Positions 32,706 through 43,590 of a stretch of 64,000 bases of DNA are shown here, one piece after another. The position numbers and the translations under genes are program-made. The DNA comes from Reticulitermes speratus (lineage: Eukaryota; Arthropoda; Insecta; Blattodea; Rhinotermitidae). How positions within the stretch are numbered: the first letter of the stretch is position 1; the number at the start of each line of letters is the position of its first letter. The DNA lies in contig JAJKFL010000042.1 of assembly GCA_021186555.1 (NCBI GenBank), positions 27,093,521 to 27,157,520 of the forward strand, in the 5' to 3' direction. Under the pieces are notes generated by a model, which was not told where the DNA came from, searched no databases, and saw nothing but the letters and a program-made list of their open reading frames with translations.

Positions 32706-33177
32706 CTTAAATTTCCAAAACTAGCTGTATTGGTGAGTGCCTGATGCGGCTATCCCTAATGTTAATGTGAAAGGAAACAGGGGTTTTCATTATCTTAACC
32801 TATTCCGGATTTAAACCATTGATTGCTGTGCTGCAGACTCGGTACATCATCGCCACGTATGTTTTGCGGTGCGAGCGAATGCCAGCTGTGACCGTTATTT
32901 GGCAGCTTGCACGCGTCAGCTAAGAACAGCGTATCAACTTCATATGTGTAGATGCGCGTGTTTTTGTTTGCAGAGGATGTATTATAGTTCGATGGATTAT
33001 GCTCATGATGTGTTATTCCCGTGTTATATTACCGATTTCTTTGCGAGAAGGATTTCAAGACAATTCTCTGCAGCCTTTATGACTGCCGGACGCTTACGTC
33101 ATATTATAAAGAAGTCTGGTGAACGGTGGAGATGACAGCCCCTTGTATCCTGCGTCAACCAGGCTAAACGCGTGTTG

Positions 33178-33350
33178 CTAGGGAAGGTTATCACGTGGTT
33201 ATCAGTACCAACATTCCTATCAGCTGAATGGCTAGATGGCTGGAGGAGAATATAGCAACGTACGCTGGAGGGGAAACGTAAGACGTCGAGGGGATGTTCA
33301 AGATGTCGATCGGGCTTCTATCTTTGGCGTCAGTATATGTGCTAATTAAT
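33178..33350 (-). repeat. repeat family J, copy 2 (inverted)
   Basis: Inverted partner of 32200-32390. The minus strand carries GAATGTTGGTACTGATAACC and GTGATAACCTTCCCTAGCAA. The pair is separated by about 790 bp. Confidence 0.55.
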
Positions 33351-33786
33351 CTCAAAGTCTGACTCTCTTCTTGTGTGTTATTTTGTGTCTTAGATGTTTT
33401 TTGTTGTAGGTTTTTCTTTCTGTTCATTGATTCTTTGACCTTTACATTTTCAGGTGCCGTTAAATACGTACCTCACTAGGTTTTACTTTGCTTGGTGGGT
33501 TTCGTGCAGTTTTCGTATGAGATAGAATTGTGCTTCTGAAGTGTTAATACCACTACATTTCTGCTCTGCGATGTTTTTTTTGTCTGTTAGTCATTTCCGT
33601 ATTATTATTATTATTATTCCGAATGGGTGTCTTCCAACTTACTGGGCCCTGCGTCGTCATTTGTACCTAAGTGTGTCAATCAAATTTCAGCTGGCACGAA
33701 TGTTCCGTCAGAAACGCTCTCGCTTAAAAAAGAATATTATTGATCATTGCAATCCTAATATAAGAATAAATTTGTAATAGGTGAAT

Positions 33787-33842
33787 GATACGTTCCCATT
33801 TGTGATGTGCGTACTAACGCACATCACAAATGGGAACGTATC
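33787..33842. repeat. perfect 26 bp-arm hairpin
   Basis: Arms 33787-33812 and 33817-33842 are exact reverse complements around the 4 bp loop ACTA. The arm begins GATACGTTCCCATTTGTGAT. It is the tightest palindrome in the window. Confidence 0.95.
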
Positions 33843-35098
33843 TTGAGGGTAAAAAGAAAGTACAGGTGGTTTGTTTAACAACGCTGTTAGTAGAGGCTTC
33901 ATAGCGTCGTATGGCAGGATGGTTGGTGGATAATGAATTATAAATGATGTAGGAGCAAGCGATTGTGGCCCAGTTGGAGGTATTGTCACGGCATTTACAT
34001 GGATTGACTGACGAAAAACACGTAGCACCTGTCAGTATAGTCAGTGTTTGGTAGAATCTCAGGTATAGGTGGCGTGTTATATATTGTCGTTAGCTTTATT
34101 ATATTGACTTGAATTCGTGAAGGCTGTAACGAATACGATCAGAATTCTGGATTCGGGCGTTATAAGCGCAGTTTATGAGATCTCAAACGTAAGTTCATAC
34201 CCGCACTAGCGTTGTGTGACACACGAAAGTCACTACTGCCCTTGTAGTACAATTTTGACAATCGGCCTGCAACATTGTTCTAGTCATCTTGTGCCTCCGC
34301 AGGGTGTTACATGAAGAGATGTTACAAGGATGCATGCAATTTTAATGGTCAAGGGATCGATGCTTGATAGTAGTCTTGTCTCGCAGGTCTTGCGTTCCGA
34401 CCAGGATTAAATTCTTTAATACTCTGTTACTGTACTCCCCGTCGTACAGCGCCATGTTCTTTCGTTCGTCTTACAGCTATAAATATTATTTGCCATGAGA
34501 GGGACGTTGCTGTTCGCACCCTGTTGTTGGTGTATGCCGTTTATCTTGTGTGCAGTTAAACTCCGTGGTACGTTTTTAGTTTATTGGCGTCGAGTGTTTA
34601 TTATTAGAATCAAACATGTCACATAAATATACCCTGTGTACAACATGCAGAATTTTTAATATTAAAACAGCTGGTTGACGTAGTTACCACTGTGCTTTTG
34701 TGCCTTTGTAGTTATGGCAGTTTTCCCCGAACTGTTCGGTGCAGAAACGTCCGCCGTATTCTGAAACTGCAGGAACGGAATAGTGTCCTACTCGAGAGCA
34801 TTATTGCAAGACCTCACCCCGCACTTTCGTCATGACGGTATGTTCACAAAGAATAGAGGCTACAGGTCTGAGCTTGACAGAACTGTGCAATTATTGGTGT
34901 GTGCAGCCTAATGCGTAGCTACTGTATGCGACGTCCTTCTGTCCTGACCCCTGAGCTGAAAACTTTGCGCTGCAGTACTTCCGGCTGTTTGTAAGTAAAT
35001 TTGACACTTTCAACGTGGAGCGAATGTTAGGAAAGTGAGGAGTTTATGTTAGCCAGACTGATTGGTTGTTAACACGTCTTGTCTTCGAATGACTGAGA
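33843..35098. other. unassigned sequence
   Basis: No supported gene or repeat family. A weak B-box-like TTGCGTTCCGACC at about 34391 may be a SINE relic. Confidence 0.4.
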
Positions 35099-35255
35099 AG
35101 CCGGCATGGCTCAGTCGGTATAGTGACTAGGCTACAGGCTTGACGGCCGAGGAATTGTGGTTTGATTGCCCGCAGGAGCAAGAGATTTTTCCTTCTCCAA
35201 AGCGTGCAGACCGGTTCTGGAGCCCACTCAGCCTTCTGTTCAGTGGGTAACGGAG
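35099..35255 (+). repeat. SINE family A copy, 3' truncated
   Basis: The best preserved A head: GCCGGCATGGCTCAGTCGGT, TAGTGACTAGGCTACAGGC and TGGTTTGATTGCCCGCAGG. It ends within the GTGGGTAACGGAGGTTC block. Confidence 0.85.
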
Positions 35256-35629
35256 GTTCTTATATTTGAAAAAGGGATGTCATAGAAAGATGAAAAGCAG
35301 TATGATTATTTGTTGATGAAATGCCAGAATTACAGAGAAATTGCATGCACATTGTGGGACCTTATTTACGTTAGGATGGTATTTAATTAGCTGTTATGTT
35401 TCTTCACTGTAATCGAGTTCTCTTAAGTCAGTAAATTAATAACAGTGTTATTTCAGTTAATTCCCCAAGCCTGTTTGTGGAACAGATTGTTTTAAAATCG
35501 TCAGTAGGTTGATAAGTTAAACTCATATGCATTGCCAGTTCCACGAATGTCGGTGGATCGAGCAGTGAGATCACATAATTCCGTCATTCATTGACATAAA
35601 TATTCACATTCCACAGGTCGAGCAAGGTG
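35256..35629. other. unassigned sequence between two SINE A copies
   Basis: No feature recognised. Confidence 0.4.
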
Positions 35630-36160
35630 AGTCGGGATAGTGCAGTCAGTATTATGACTAGGTTACGGGTTGGATGATCCGCCGTTCCAATCCAGTCAGT
35701 TACAAGAGACTTTTCTTCGAAACGTCCAGATCGGTTCTAGGGGACCACCCTGCTATGCAGTGGGTATGAAGGGTCTTTTCCCCGGAGGTAAAGCGGCTGG
35801 GGGCGAAAAGTCTACCACTTATTTCCATCTAGTGCCGAAGTTAATAATGGGTGGAGCTGTACCTCTGCTCGCCTCGTATGCCTTCATAGCGTGGACAGGG
35901 AGAATTTTTCCTGTTGCGCGACAGTCCCTAGTGGACCTGGGCCTCCTCATTGTCGAGACTTCACGATCACACTCGGTAGGGCTCCTCTGGACGAGTGCTC
36001 AGCCCGTCGCAGAGATCTGTATCTGACAACACACCACACTCACAAGAAAGAGACATCCATGCCCCCGGCTGGATTGGAACCCGCAATCCCAGCAAGCGAG
36101 CGGCCGCAGACCTATGCCTTAGACAGCGCGGCCATTGGGATCGGCCAGGGACAACTTTAC
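35630..36160 (+). repeat. SINE family A copy interrupted by SINE C
   Basis: Starts GTCGGGATAGTGCAGTCAGT. Carries CGTCCAGATCGGTTCTAGGG, GGAGGTAAAGCGGCTGGGGG, TTCCATCTAGTGCCGAAGTT and GGGTGGAGCTGTACCTCTG, reaches GGACAGGGAGAATTTT at about 35908, and resumes after the insertion as CAGGGACAACTTTACCTGTA. Confidence 0.85.
35909..36145 (-). repeat. SINE family C copy nested in SINE A
   Basis: Minus-strand head GCCGATCCCAATGGCCGCGC and B box GGGTTCCAATCC, with a body shared with 26016-26263. Flanked by CAGGGAGAATTTT (35896-35908) and CAGGGACAACTTT (36146-36158), a 13 bp target duplication with two later differences. Confidence 0.85.
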
Positions 36161-36724
36161 CTGTACCTTTTTTATGTGATTACAACCGAGAATTAAGTAT
36201 GTGCAGGAAAACGTTGGTGTGTGAAACTCAGTCGTGTGTTTCAACAGGCTCAGAAAAATACTCTTTGTGTATGTGTGTGATATGTGTGCATGTAATATAT
36301 TGTGTGTGATATGTGAGTTTTATACACTCGCACGGGTACTCGATTTTTGCGACAGTGGCAATCCCAGAGCAGTTCACATGGGGTGAAATCGCAAAATCGA
36401 AACTAAGTGGCCTATAAACATGGATTTGTCTCTTTCTCCTTCGTTCTCAAACATTAAAAAACATACTGTATTTTTTCTCAATTAACAACAAAGAAATAAA
36501 CCCATCAAGTCACTGTTGTCTTGCATGGAACATGAAAGATTTCTTCGGACATTGCCGATTTACAAGATGTGATTCGACGTAGACGTGACTGCTCCCCTCC
36601 CTCCCTCCCACCGCCGCTCATTTGCTCTAAATTAGCTGGTCGCGTCCTAAGTGAAAACACACTTTTCGCACTCGCATATAATTAGGAGTATCGGTATATT
36701 GTATACACTGTAAAGGTTTTTTGG

Positions 36725-36835
36725 TTTTGCACGGCGTTGACTACGTAGATGACTGTCTTTTGGGATGTGATGTCACGTAGATTGGCAGACATGTACCACT
36801 CTAGGAAAACCATACGGCGCCACAGTCCAGAAAAC
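36725..36835. repeat. family H foldback, degenerate
   Basis: Left block TTTTGGGATGTGATGTCACG and right block CGGCGCCACAGTCCAGAAAA form an imperfect inverted pair of the family H ends. Confidence 0.45.
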
Positions 36836-36923
36836 AGTGGCCTTTAAAGGCTATATAACGTCATCCTTAAGTAAAATTTTTAAATTAGACGATCTATTAC
36901 CAACTTATAACCATACCACAGTA

Positions 36924-36946
36924 CCTACTACTACTACTACTACTAA
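36924..36946. repeat. (CTA)n microsatellite
   Basis: Seven or so CTA units. Confidence 0.85.
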
Positions 36947-37090
36947 ATATTCTGTCCTGTGAAAGATAACCAAATTCTGTGTATAACAAGTCCTTTATAA
37001 ATAAAATTTGGGCGTTCATATTTATCAAACAGACAACATTGTTTGAACTCAGATCTTTTGGAGTTTTTACATTGTATGTATGTAAACATT

Positions 37091-37135
37091 ATACACTACG
37101 TTTCGGGGTACTCCTGTCCCCGAAACGTAGTGTAT
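37091..37135. repeat. perfect 18 bp-arm hairpin containing GAAACGT
   Basis: Arms 37091-37108 and 37118-37135 are exact reverse complements with a 9 bp loop. The right arm reads CCCCGAAACGTAGTGTAT, so it contains the CCGAAACGT signature shared by the family H and Penelope-like segments. Confidence 0.9.
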
Positions 37136-38384
37136 TGTATTTAAATATATGCGATGGTATTCAACATGTCTATGAGCTGAAATGTCATACACCTTCGTCA
37201 GAACCCTATAGAGTGAGAAAGATCGTAAAAACGTAGTCCGTAGATTGCACAGTGTTGGGAAATCGTAATCAGACAAGTAGGCTACTCAACTGGTGGAGTA
37301 CAGAAGAAGTCCTCAACCTTCGCAGCGTTTGTAAGAGGCCCTAATAACAAACTCATAAAAAATCGTGGATAAAATGTAGGTAGAAACTGAATGTATAGAC
37401 TTATTGTGGAAAAACATCACTTGGGAGACCGAGGAGGATATATTGGTATCCTTAGACTACATATTATGAGGATGGAATGGGCTCAAGATGTTTGCAACTG
37501 CGGGCTGGATACGGTAATGGTACAGGACTACCGGCGACAGCTACCAAACTGTTTGTTACTTTTGGCAGTTCAACTTCATGTATCTTGAGCGCTTTCCAGT
37601 TGTGTGTTAAAGCAGCCTACGACCTTTTTTGTACGCAAAGTATGCTTTGGATTGCTTGGTATGCTAAACACAGAGGAAAATCAGTTGAAGACATTCTACA
37701 CAAATCCTCCAGTTGATACAGTGTTATTAAATAATGAAAATAAGATATTTTTACGTCAACTACTGTACCCCTGCAATGCCCCTGTAACCATTTTACCGAG
37801 GCATGTAAAAATATTAAAGCGTTCATCAGTTAACAGGCACTACACAAATTAACTCACCTGCACGTCAGATTACATATACGTACGTAACCGATCTCTGGTT
37901 ACAGTGTGAGAAAACATGCGGCCTTCACCACTGGAAATGTCACATCACTCTGTTCTAGGCAGATGAACTGGTTTTTAGTAACTTCGCATTACTTATACCG
38001 CATGGTGTGTGCCTTCACTCTAAGGCAGTCTCTTGAAATCTGCCTCCTCTCACTGCGTGTTAATGATCTGGGTGCGGTGTTCCGGTTGGAGGTTGAAAGG
38101 GTCTGAGGCTTGTGATGCAGCAATCCGTCGACAGCCACGCTTGTCACATTCCTAAAAAAAGCAGCGGTTCTTCAGACCAAGAAATGAGAATGGCAATTTG
38201 GGGGTTGGGGAACTGTGGTTGCAGTTAACACCAACGCCGCCTCCTTTACTAAACACAAAAAAAAACTATAAAAAGTTTAGGCAAGTACATGTTCAGGTAA
38301 CTTACTAGTGGAGAAATGAAATTGCCAGTTATACTATTTACCTTTAGGACAGTAGATTTAGGAGAAATTCAGACAGGGTTTTGT
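37136..38384. other. unassigned sequence
   Basis: Overlapping short frames at 37391-37852 show no recognisable domain. Confidence 0.4.
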
Positions 38385-38630
38385 TGGGGAAACTGAAGGA
38401 AAGACCCAGGAAGACGTAGGCTTAGATAGCAGGATGTTATTAAAATGTGTTGTAAACAAATAGGATGGGAGAATGACTGCATTTTTTGTGGCTCAAGATA
38501 GGGACAAGTAGCGGTCTGTGGGAGACACGGTAATGAACCTTCGGGTTTATAAAATACGGGGAATTTCTTGACTAGCTGAGAAACTGTTAGCTTCTCAAGA
38601 CGGACTCTGTCCATGTGTAAGACATATTAC
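38385..38630 (+). pseudogene. LINE C-terminal and 3' end fragment
   Basis: On the plus strand this is the decayed LINE end (RPRKT..., then the 3' block reading ACGGGGAATTTCTTGACTAG and GAAACTGTTAGCTTCTCAAG). The minus strand has an 81-codon open frame (MDRVRLEKLTVSQLVKKFP) that is antisense to the LINE and recurs wherever this 3' end occurs. It is the same family as 23430-24777. Confidence 0.7.
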
Positions 38631-38756
38631 TGAGTTTTAGAATTATTGTTGACGATGATGGCAATACTTAGCATCTTCACGGAAACTCCCCCCCCCCCCC
38701 CCTTCCGAGTATTCAGAAATTTAAAACTGCAGAAACACAAAACGAAATACAGCCGT

Positions 38757-39305
38757 TGTCAGTATCGTCTCTTTTCCTTAAAGTCATCCAGTAGCTGCTT
38801 ACGCCTTCTTCCTCGTCTTCCCGTCATTTCTATCCTTCCTTCTAACTTTCCTTCAATCACGTGTTTTAGAAGGCAGTTTCTGCGCAAGATGTGACCAATC
38901 CAGTTAGCCTTTCTTCTTTTTATTGTATGTAGGATATTCCTGTCCTCCTTGAATCTGTGTAATACATACTTCTTCATTTCTCACACGATCGGTCCAAATG
39001 ATCTTCTCCATTCTTCCCCAGCACCACATTTCAAAACTTTCCACGTATTTCTGATCTACTTTCCGAAGTGTCCACGTTTCAGCACCACACAAAGCTATGC
39101 TCCAAATGTAGTTTCTTCCTTAAATTTAAGTCCAGTTTGCTGGTGAAGAGATTCTTCTTCTTGTTGAATGCTGCTTTTGCGATGGCAATTCTGAATTTAA
39201 TTTCACGTGTACACCTTGCGTCATTTGTTATCGTGCTACCCAAATAATTGAAATATTCCACATTCTTCAATTGTTTTTGATCTATCATAACTTTTATTGG
39301 GGATG
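38757..39305 (-). pseudogene. second LINE fragment, C-terminal part
   Basis: Read on the minus strand from 39305 in three frames: NVEYFNYLGSTITNDARCTR, then KLDLNLRKKL, then CGAETWTLRKVDQKYVESFE and MWCWGRMEKIIWTDRVRNEE. It ends RRKANWIGHILRRNCLLKHV...GRRGRRRKQLLDD. These blocks form the region downstream of the reverse transcriptase in an insect LINE family different from that at 23.4-24.8 kb. Two frameshifts (near 39085 and 38940) and a missing reverse transcriptase core make it a 5'-truncated relic. Confidence 0.8.
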
Positions 39306-39529
39306 GTTATTCGTATACAGTATATAGTGTATAGTATATACTTCATAAATTGTGTATTGCTGACAGAGGTAAACAGCAGTGATGCTGCACTTTGTAAAAT
39401 CATAATTTTTCTTTTTCTTGACTTCTCATTACATGTGCGCCAACACCACATCGAAAACGTTGAAATAGAAGTTATGTATCTGTATGAGACTTCATATTGT
39501 GTAAACATTTGTCTACTGTCAGGTCATGA

Positions 39530-39680
39530 CGATTGCTGTTGTGTGGGACGTGATACCATGTAGTTTCATAGATGATAAAGTTTCGGAGGAAGGTGCTGCC
39601 TCCAGGATAGAAGATATTCTGATTAAATTTAAGTTTCAGTTGAGCTCCATGTAAAGTAGGCCTGCGGAATATAAGAACTT
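39530..39680. repeat. family H-like fragment
   Basis: Contains GTGTGGGACGTGATACCATG, AAAGTTTCGGAGGAAGGTGC and TACGACGCC, weakly matching family H. Confidence 0.35.
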
Positions 39681-39784
39681 ATACGACGCCACCTTAAATA
39701 GGCTGAACAATTCGTAGTGCAGGTTCATAACATAGAAGTGATCTAAATCGTGTAACGTAGGCCTAATTGAAGGTACGCAGAGGT

Positions 39785-40015
39785 AAAAGGTAAAGCAGTC
39801 CCTTTGGGTTCCAGGAGGTTGAGGCTCCCAGATTGCTAGACAGTTGGCACATGAAGATGGTAAGGTTGTCAGCCCTACGCACCGGCCTCCTTTACCCCCC
39901 AGGAAATGTTCCTGGTACTCATTTCTGTTAGAGGCTGAGTCGACCTTAGGCCTATAGTGCGACCGAAAGGATTATGTCAAATAAAAATTCAAATGACACC
40001 ATCGGGAATCGAAAA
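39785..40015 (-). repeat. SINE family E copy
   Basis: Shares GGTTCCAGGAGGTTGAGGC, GGTAAGGTTGTCAGCCCT, GAGGCTGAGTCGACCTTAGG, TAGTGCGACCGAAAGGATTA and CACCATCGGGAATCGAAAA with 47545-47768. The tRNA-like head (minus-strand 5' end) is incomplete here. Confidence 0.7.
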
Positions 40016-40089
40016 TGACGCTGTCAAGTGATAAAGACTGTCTAACGTAGTTGGAGTTTGATGAAGTATGAGTACGGAATATTAGCGAA

Positions 40090-40255
40090 ATGATAATGCT
40101 CGGAGAAAGGCCTGTCTTAGTGCCACTTTGTCTACATGGATTGGCGTGGTATTGAACCCGGGCTTTCGCGGTGAAAGACCGGTGACTAACAGCTTGGGCC
40201 GAGGAATGCTCGCTGCGCTAGTGGTCAAGGACACGTACGCACGAGCCGACAGGCA
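40090..40255 (-). repeat. SINE family B copy, 3' truncated
   Basis: The minus strand has GCCCGGGTTCAATACCACG as B box and GACAAAGTGGCACTAAGACA as the body start of family B, then stops. Confidence 0.65.
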
Positions 40256-41964
40256 TGACCTCCGGACTTCTGCCATGTGTACTGCATACAGACAAGACAC
40301 AACAACGAGCATTATTGTGTCATTACATTTAATCTACGCGTTGATAAGAATAATTTTCGTCCCTGTGAATTTGTAGCTTGTAATGACGAGGCTGAGTTTA
40401 ACAATGGAATGTATCGTAAGAGTCCGTTGATTAATTTGTTGTGAGTTTGCTTCAGATGTTTGGCTTTCGCATTTATCTGTGATATTTTTATATTCACTGT
40501 AATGGTCGTGCGTTCAGGTGCCTGATACGTCATTATTTAAAGCGCAGTGGGAGTGTTTAGTTTAAGCGAAAAGAACTTCTGTATATTTAGGCTAAACCGA
40601 AGTCTCCCCTCCAACCCTTCCTCCCCACGTACCCATTAAATGCAGTTAGGCGTTTGGGGATCGTTACCGACACGTGCATGTTGTCGAGGGCACAGGGTCA
40701 GTGTGATAAGGCAGTATACTTTGATTTCACGGTCGCATGTTTTAAAGTAAAAGTACAGCCATTCCGTTTCGTCAGCATCTTCCGCATTAGGAAGTTGGAC
40801 GTTTTATCTCCCTTGTGAAGTTGGAACAGAATTAGAACACATGTTTGTTGATGCAATCTGTTTCACAACACGGCCGTCATGCTTGTTTTGTACTTGTGTT
40901 ATATCGGCAACTGAAGTCGATCAGCCTTACTTGTCACGAAATTCCTTCTAGAAGTCTCCCGCGGTACATCATTTCGAACTTCATATTGCCTCTCAGCATC
41001 TAATGCATCAGTGAAATACGTGATTTATAACATAGAATAAATTAACGTTACAAGCACAGTGACGGTTGCTAAATCTCAAGGTATACTGTGTGCATAGAAT
41101 CCCATGCCGTGAGTTTTCCTTCCTATACAATTGTCATGCAAGTCCCTGTACCATGCCATAAGTTCTTCTATGTAATACACTTGTGTCCCTGCATCATCGC
41201 ATGAATTTTCCTTCCGGTTATCACCATGATGCAAGACATCCTGCCATACCATGAGTTCCCTCCAGAATTCGAGTTTGAGGGGTGGGGGTGTGATGGGATT
41301 TGTCTCTTTCTAATATTTCCAGAAGGACCAACCAGACCCTTATCCGGAGGTGAAAGTGGTTCATTTTGGTGACTAAGCAATCAGTGTGTAACTTCGCTGC
41401 CTGTCACCGCACATGCTGTCTTGTCTTCATGTAGATATAACCAGGATAATTATCAATTCAAGTGGACTTCAGAATTGCATTTCGCATTGTTAGTTAATTT
41501 CACGACGCGATGTTTAGAAAAGTAAATTTGTGACACGACAGTATTGGTTCCAACGTTTTGCAGCATTAGTCCAATTTGAACGTAACGCTGTCGTAAGGAA
41601 TGCCTCAGGTGCTGAAACGCATTATCCGTTTTGCGCGTGATTTTTATCTCATCAGCTTAACCTCCGGTTGTTACGCTCTTCATAATTATACTCCATTGCT
41701 TGTTTCAGTTACTACTGTGTTTAACGACGCTATTTGGTGCCGAATATAATCATCTTTAGGTGTGTCAAGGTTGTGAAAGAACATTTACTTAATGAGATTG
41801 AAAAGGCAGTGAAATGCAAGGAACCGGTAGCCGTCCAGATTCTGGTTAATACCGGTCCAGTGAAGACTGCATGTATATTCTGCCCACAGGTTGCTTGGTG
41901 CGGAATGCCTTTTACGCATTAAATTACAGTCGTCAAGTAACGTGTTGCGTTGTTACATTAGTCA
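40256..41964. other. unassigned sequence
   Basis: No supported gene or repeat family. Short frames at 40312-40533 and 41168-41380 (minus) are featureless. Confidence 0.4.
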
Positions 41965-42053
41965 TTGTGGCGCTGAGGAAGATATTTGAGCCTAAGAGGA
42001 AGGAAGTGACAGGACGCTCGAGAAAATTGGTTAGTGAGAAACTTCATGAGGTA

Positions 42054-43368
42054 CATGGTCTGACACAAAAAAAAACGAGACTAACCCAATAGCTCTGGAA
42101 CCAAGAGTGGGGGGACGAAACAAATATACGGTTATGGAACATGATCTGTCCTGTCACAGTGTTACAAGTTTCAGCTCGATCGCTTCACTTAGTACAAGTT
42201 GACGCATCTTCAAATATAGGCGTATTTTTACACTCGGACGGAAAATGTCGGACTGCAAAAGTGAACGAGTTAACATCAAGTTTCTTGTTAAACTTAAGAA
42301 ATCCGCAACGGAAACTTTTCAATTATTGACTGAGGCTTATGGTGAAGATTGCATATCTCGTGCACGCGTTTTTGAGTGGCACAAACGATTTTCGGAAGGC
42401 AGAGAAAGCGTGAAAGATGATCATCGCCCAGGCCGGCCACGCGCAGCTGTTAACGATGACAACATTGAAAAAGTGAGACATGTGATTCGAAAAGACAAAA
42501 GGTTGGGTGTTCGAGCAGTAGCTGAGAAAGTTAATTTGGATAGGGAAAGTGTTCGACGAATTCTAACGGAAGAATTGAACGTGACACAGGTTTGTGCAAA
42601 AATGGTTCCAAAAATTCTGTCAGATGAACAAAAAGAACGCCGCCAGGAATTGTGTTCGGACCTTTTGTAACGCACTGAGGATGAACCAGATTTGTTGAAT
42701 TCGGTCATTACTTGTGATGAAACTTGGATATTTACGTATGATCCGGAAACCAAGCGACAATCAATGCAGTGGAAGTCAACATCATCTCCAAGACCAAAAA
42801 AAGCACGCATGAGTCGTTCGAGGTTCAAGGCCATGTTGATTGTTTTCTTCGATATCCAGGGTATTGTGATGGCAGAGTGGGTACCTAGCGGCCAGACGGT
42901 AAATCAACACTATTACATTGAAGTGTTGACGAAATTACGGGAAAGTGTGAGAAGGAAACGACCGGAATTGTGGCAAAACGGGTGGATTTTGCATCAGGAT
43001 AACGCGCCAGCCCACAACGCTTTGTCTGTGAAGCAGTTTCTAGCGAATAAAAACATCACTGTGATGGAGCACCCACCTTATTCGCCAGACCTCGCTCCCT
43101 GTGACTTCTACCTCTTCCCAAAGATCAAGTCGGTGCTCAAAGGGACCCATTTTTTATCGGTAGAAGATGTGAAAGTAAAAACGACGGAGATCCTCAACAG
43201 TCTGACAGAAAATGACATGCAGAATTGCTTTGAACGTTGGCAGCATCGTATGCAGCTGTTTGTTAACTCAGAAGGGAACTACTTTAAAGGCGATCGTAGT
43301 TAATTTGCTGAATTTGTCAAAACAGAAATAGTTACAGACACAGTCTCGTTTTTTTGTGTCAGACCTCG
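42054..43368 (+). mobile_element. mariner transposon, 1315 bp
   Basis: The terminal inverted repeats are CATGGTCTGACACAAAAAAA... (42054-42082) and, reversed, CGAGGTCTGACACAAAAAAA... (43342-43368), both ending CGAGACT. TA duplications lie at 42052-42053 and 43369-43370. Size, ends and target all fit the mariner family. It sits inside a LINE remnant, so it arrived after that LINE. Confidence 0.95.
42245..43303 (+). pseudogene. mariner transposase (DD34D), one nonsense codon
   Basis: A single frame of 352 codons plus stop is broken only by TAA at 42668-42670 (codon 142). In relatives this position is usually Q, so a CAA-to-TAA transition is a simple explanation. The N-terminal part holds two helix-turn-helix DNA-binding segments (around residues 20-55 and 85-112) and a KMVPKIL block where the family has WVPHxL. 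The C-terminal part has all three catalytic aspartates: TCDETW (about 158), HQDNAPAH (about 252) and APCDFYLF (about 287), the last two 34 residues apart. The transposase would bind the inverted repeats and cut and paste the element in the nucleus. As it stands the reading is split between the DNA-binding and catalytic halves, so the copy is presumably inactive. Length is normal for the family (about 345-350). Confidence 0.92.
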
Positions 43369-43590
43369 TATACTCCTCGTCAAATACTATTCGGGTTATC
43401 AAATCGAGAAGGATATGGGCGGGGCATGTAGCGCGTATGGGTGAAAGAGAAATGCTACAGGATTTCGGTGAGGAAACATAAACGATACCTCTTGGAAGAC
43501 TAGGTGTAGAGGGAAGGATAAGATTAAAATGAATGGGATAGGATGGCGTAGAATGGTTTAAGAAGTCACTAGTGTTGATTTTGAAGATTC

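Larger units (their letters stand above)
41965..43590 (+). pseudogene. LINE remnant split by a mariner insertion
   Basis: The left part (41965-42053) reads RKIFEPKRKEVTGRSRKL...KLHEV and the right part (from 43371) YSSSNTIRVIKSRR and WAGHVARMGERE. If the mariner and one TA are set aside, the codons join in frame at V-Y, exactly as in the insect LINE family represented at 23430-24777. Further on, the frame carries a decayed PLGRLGVEGRIRLKMNGIGW corresponding to [17 protein letters not shown], with an in-frame stop before it. The 5' bulk of the LINE is absent. Confidence 0.85.
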
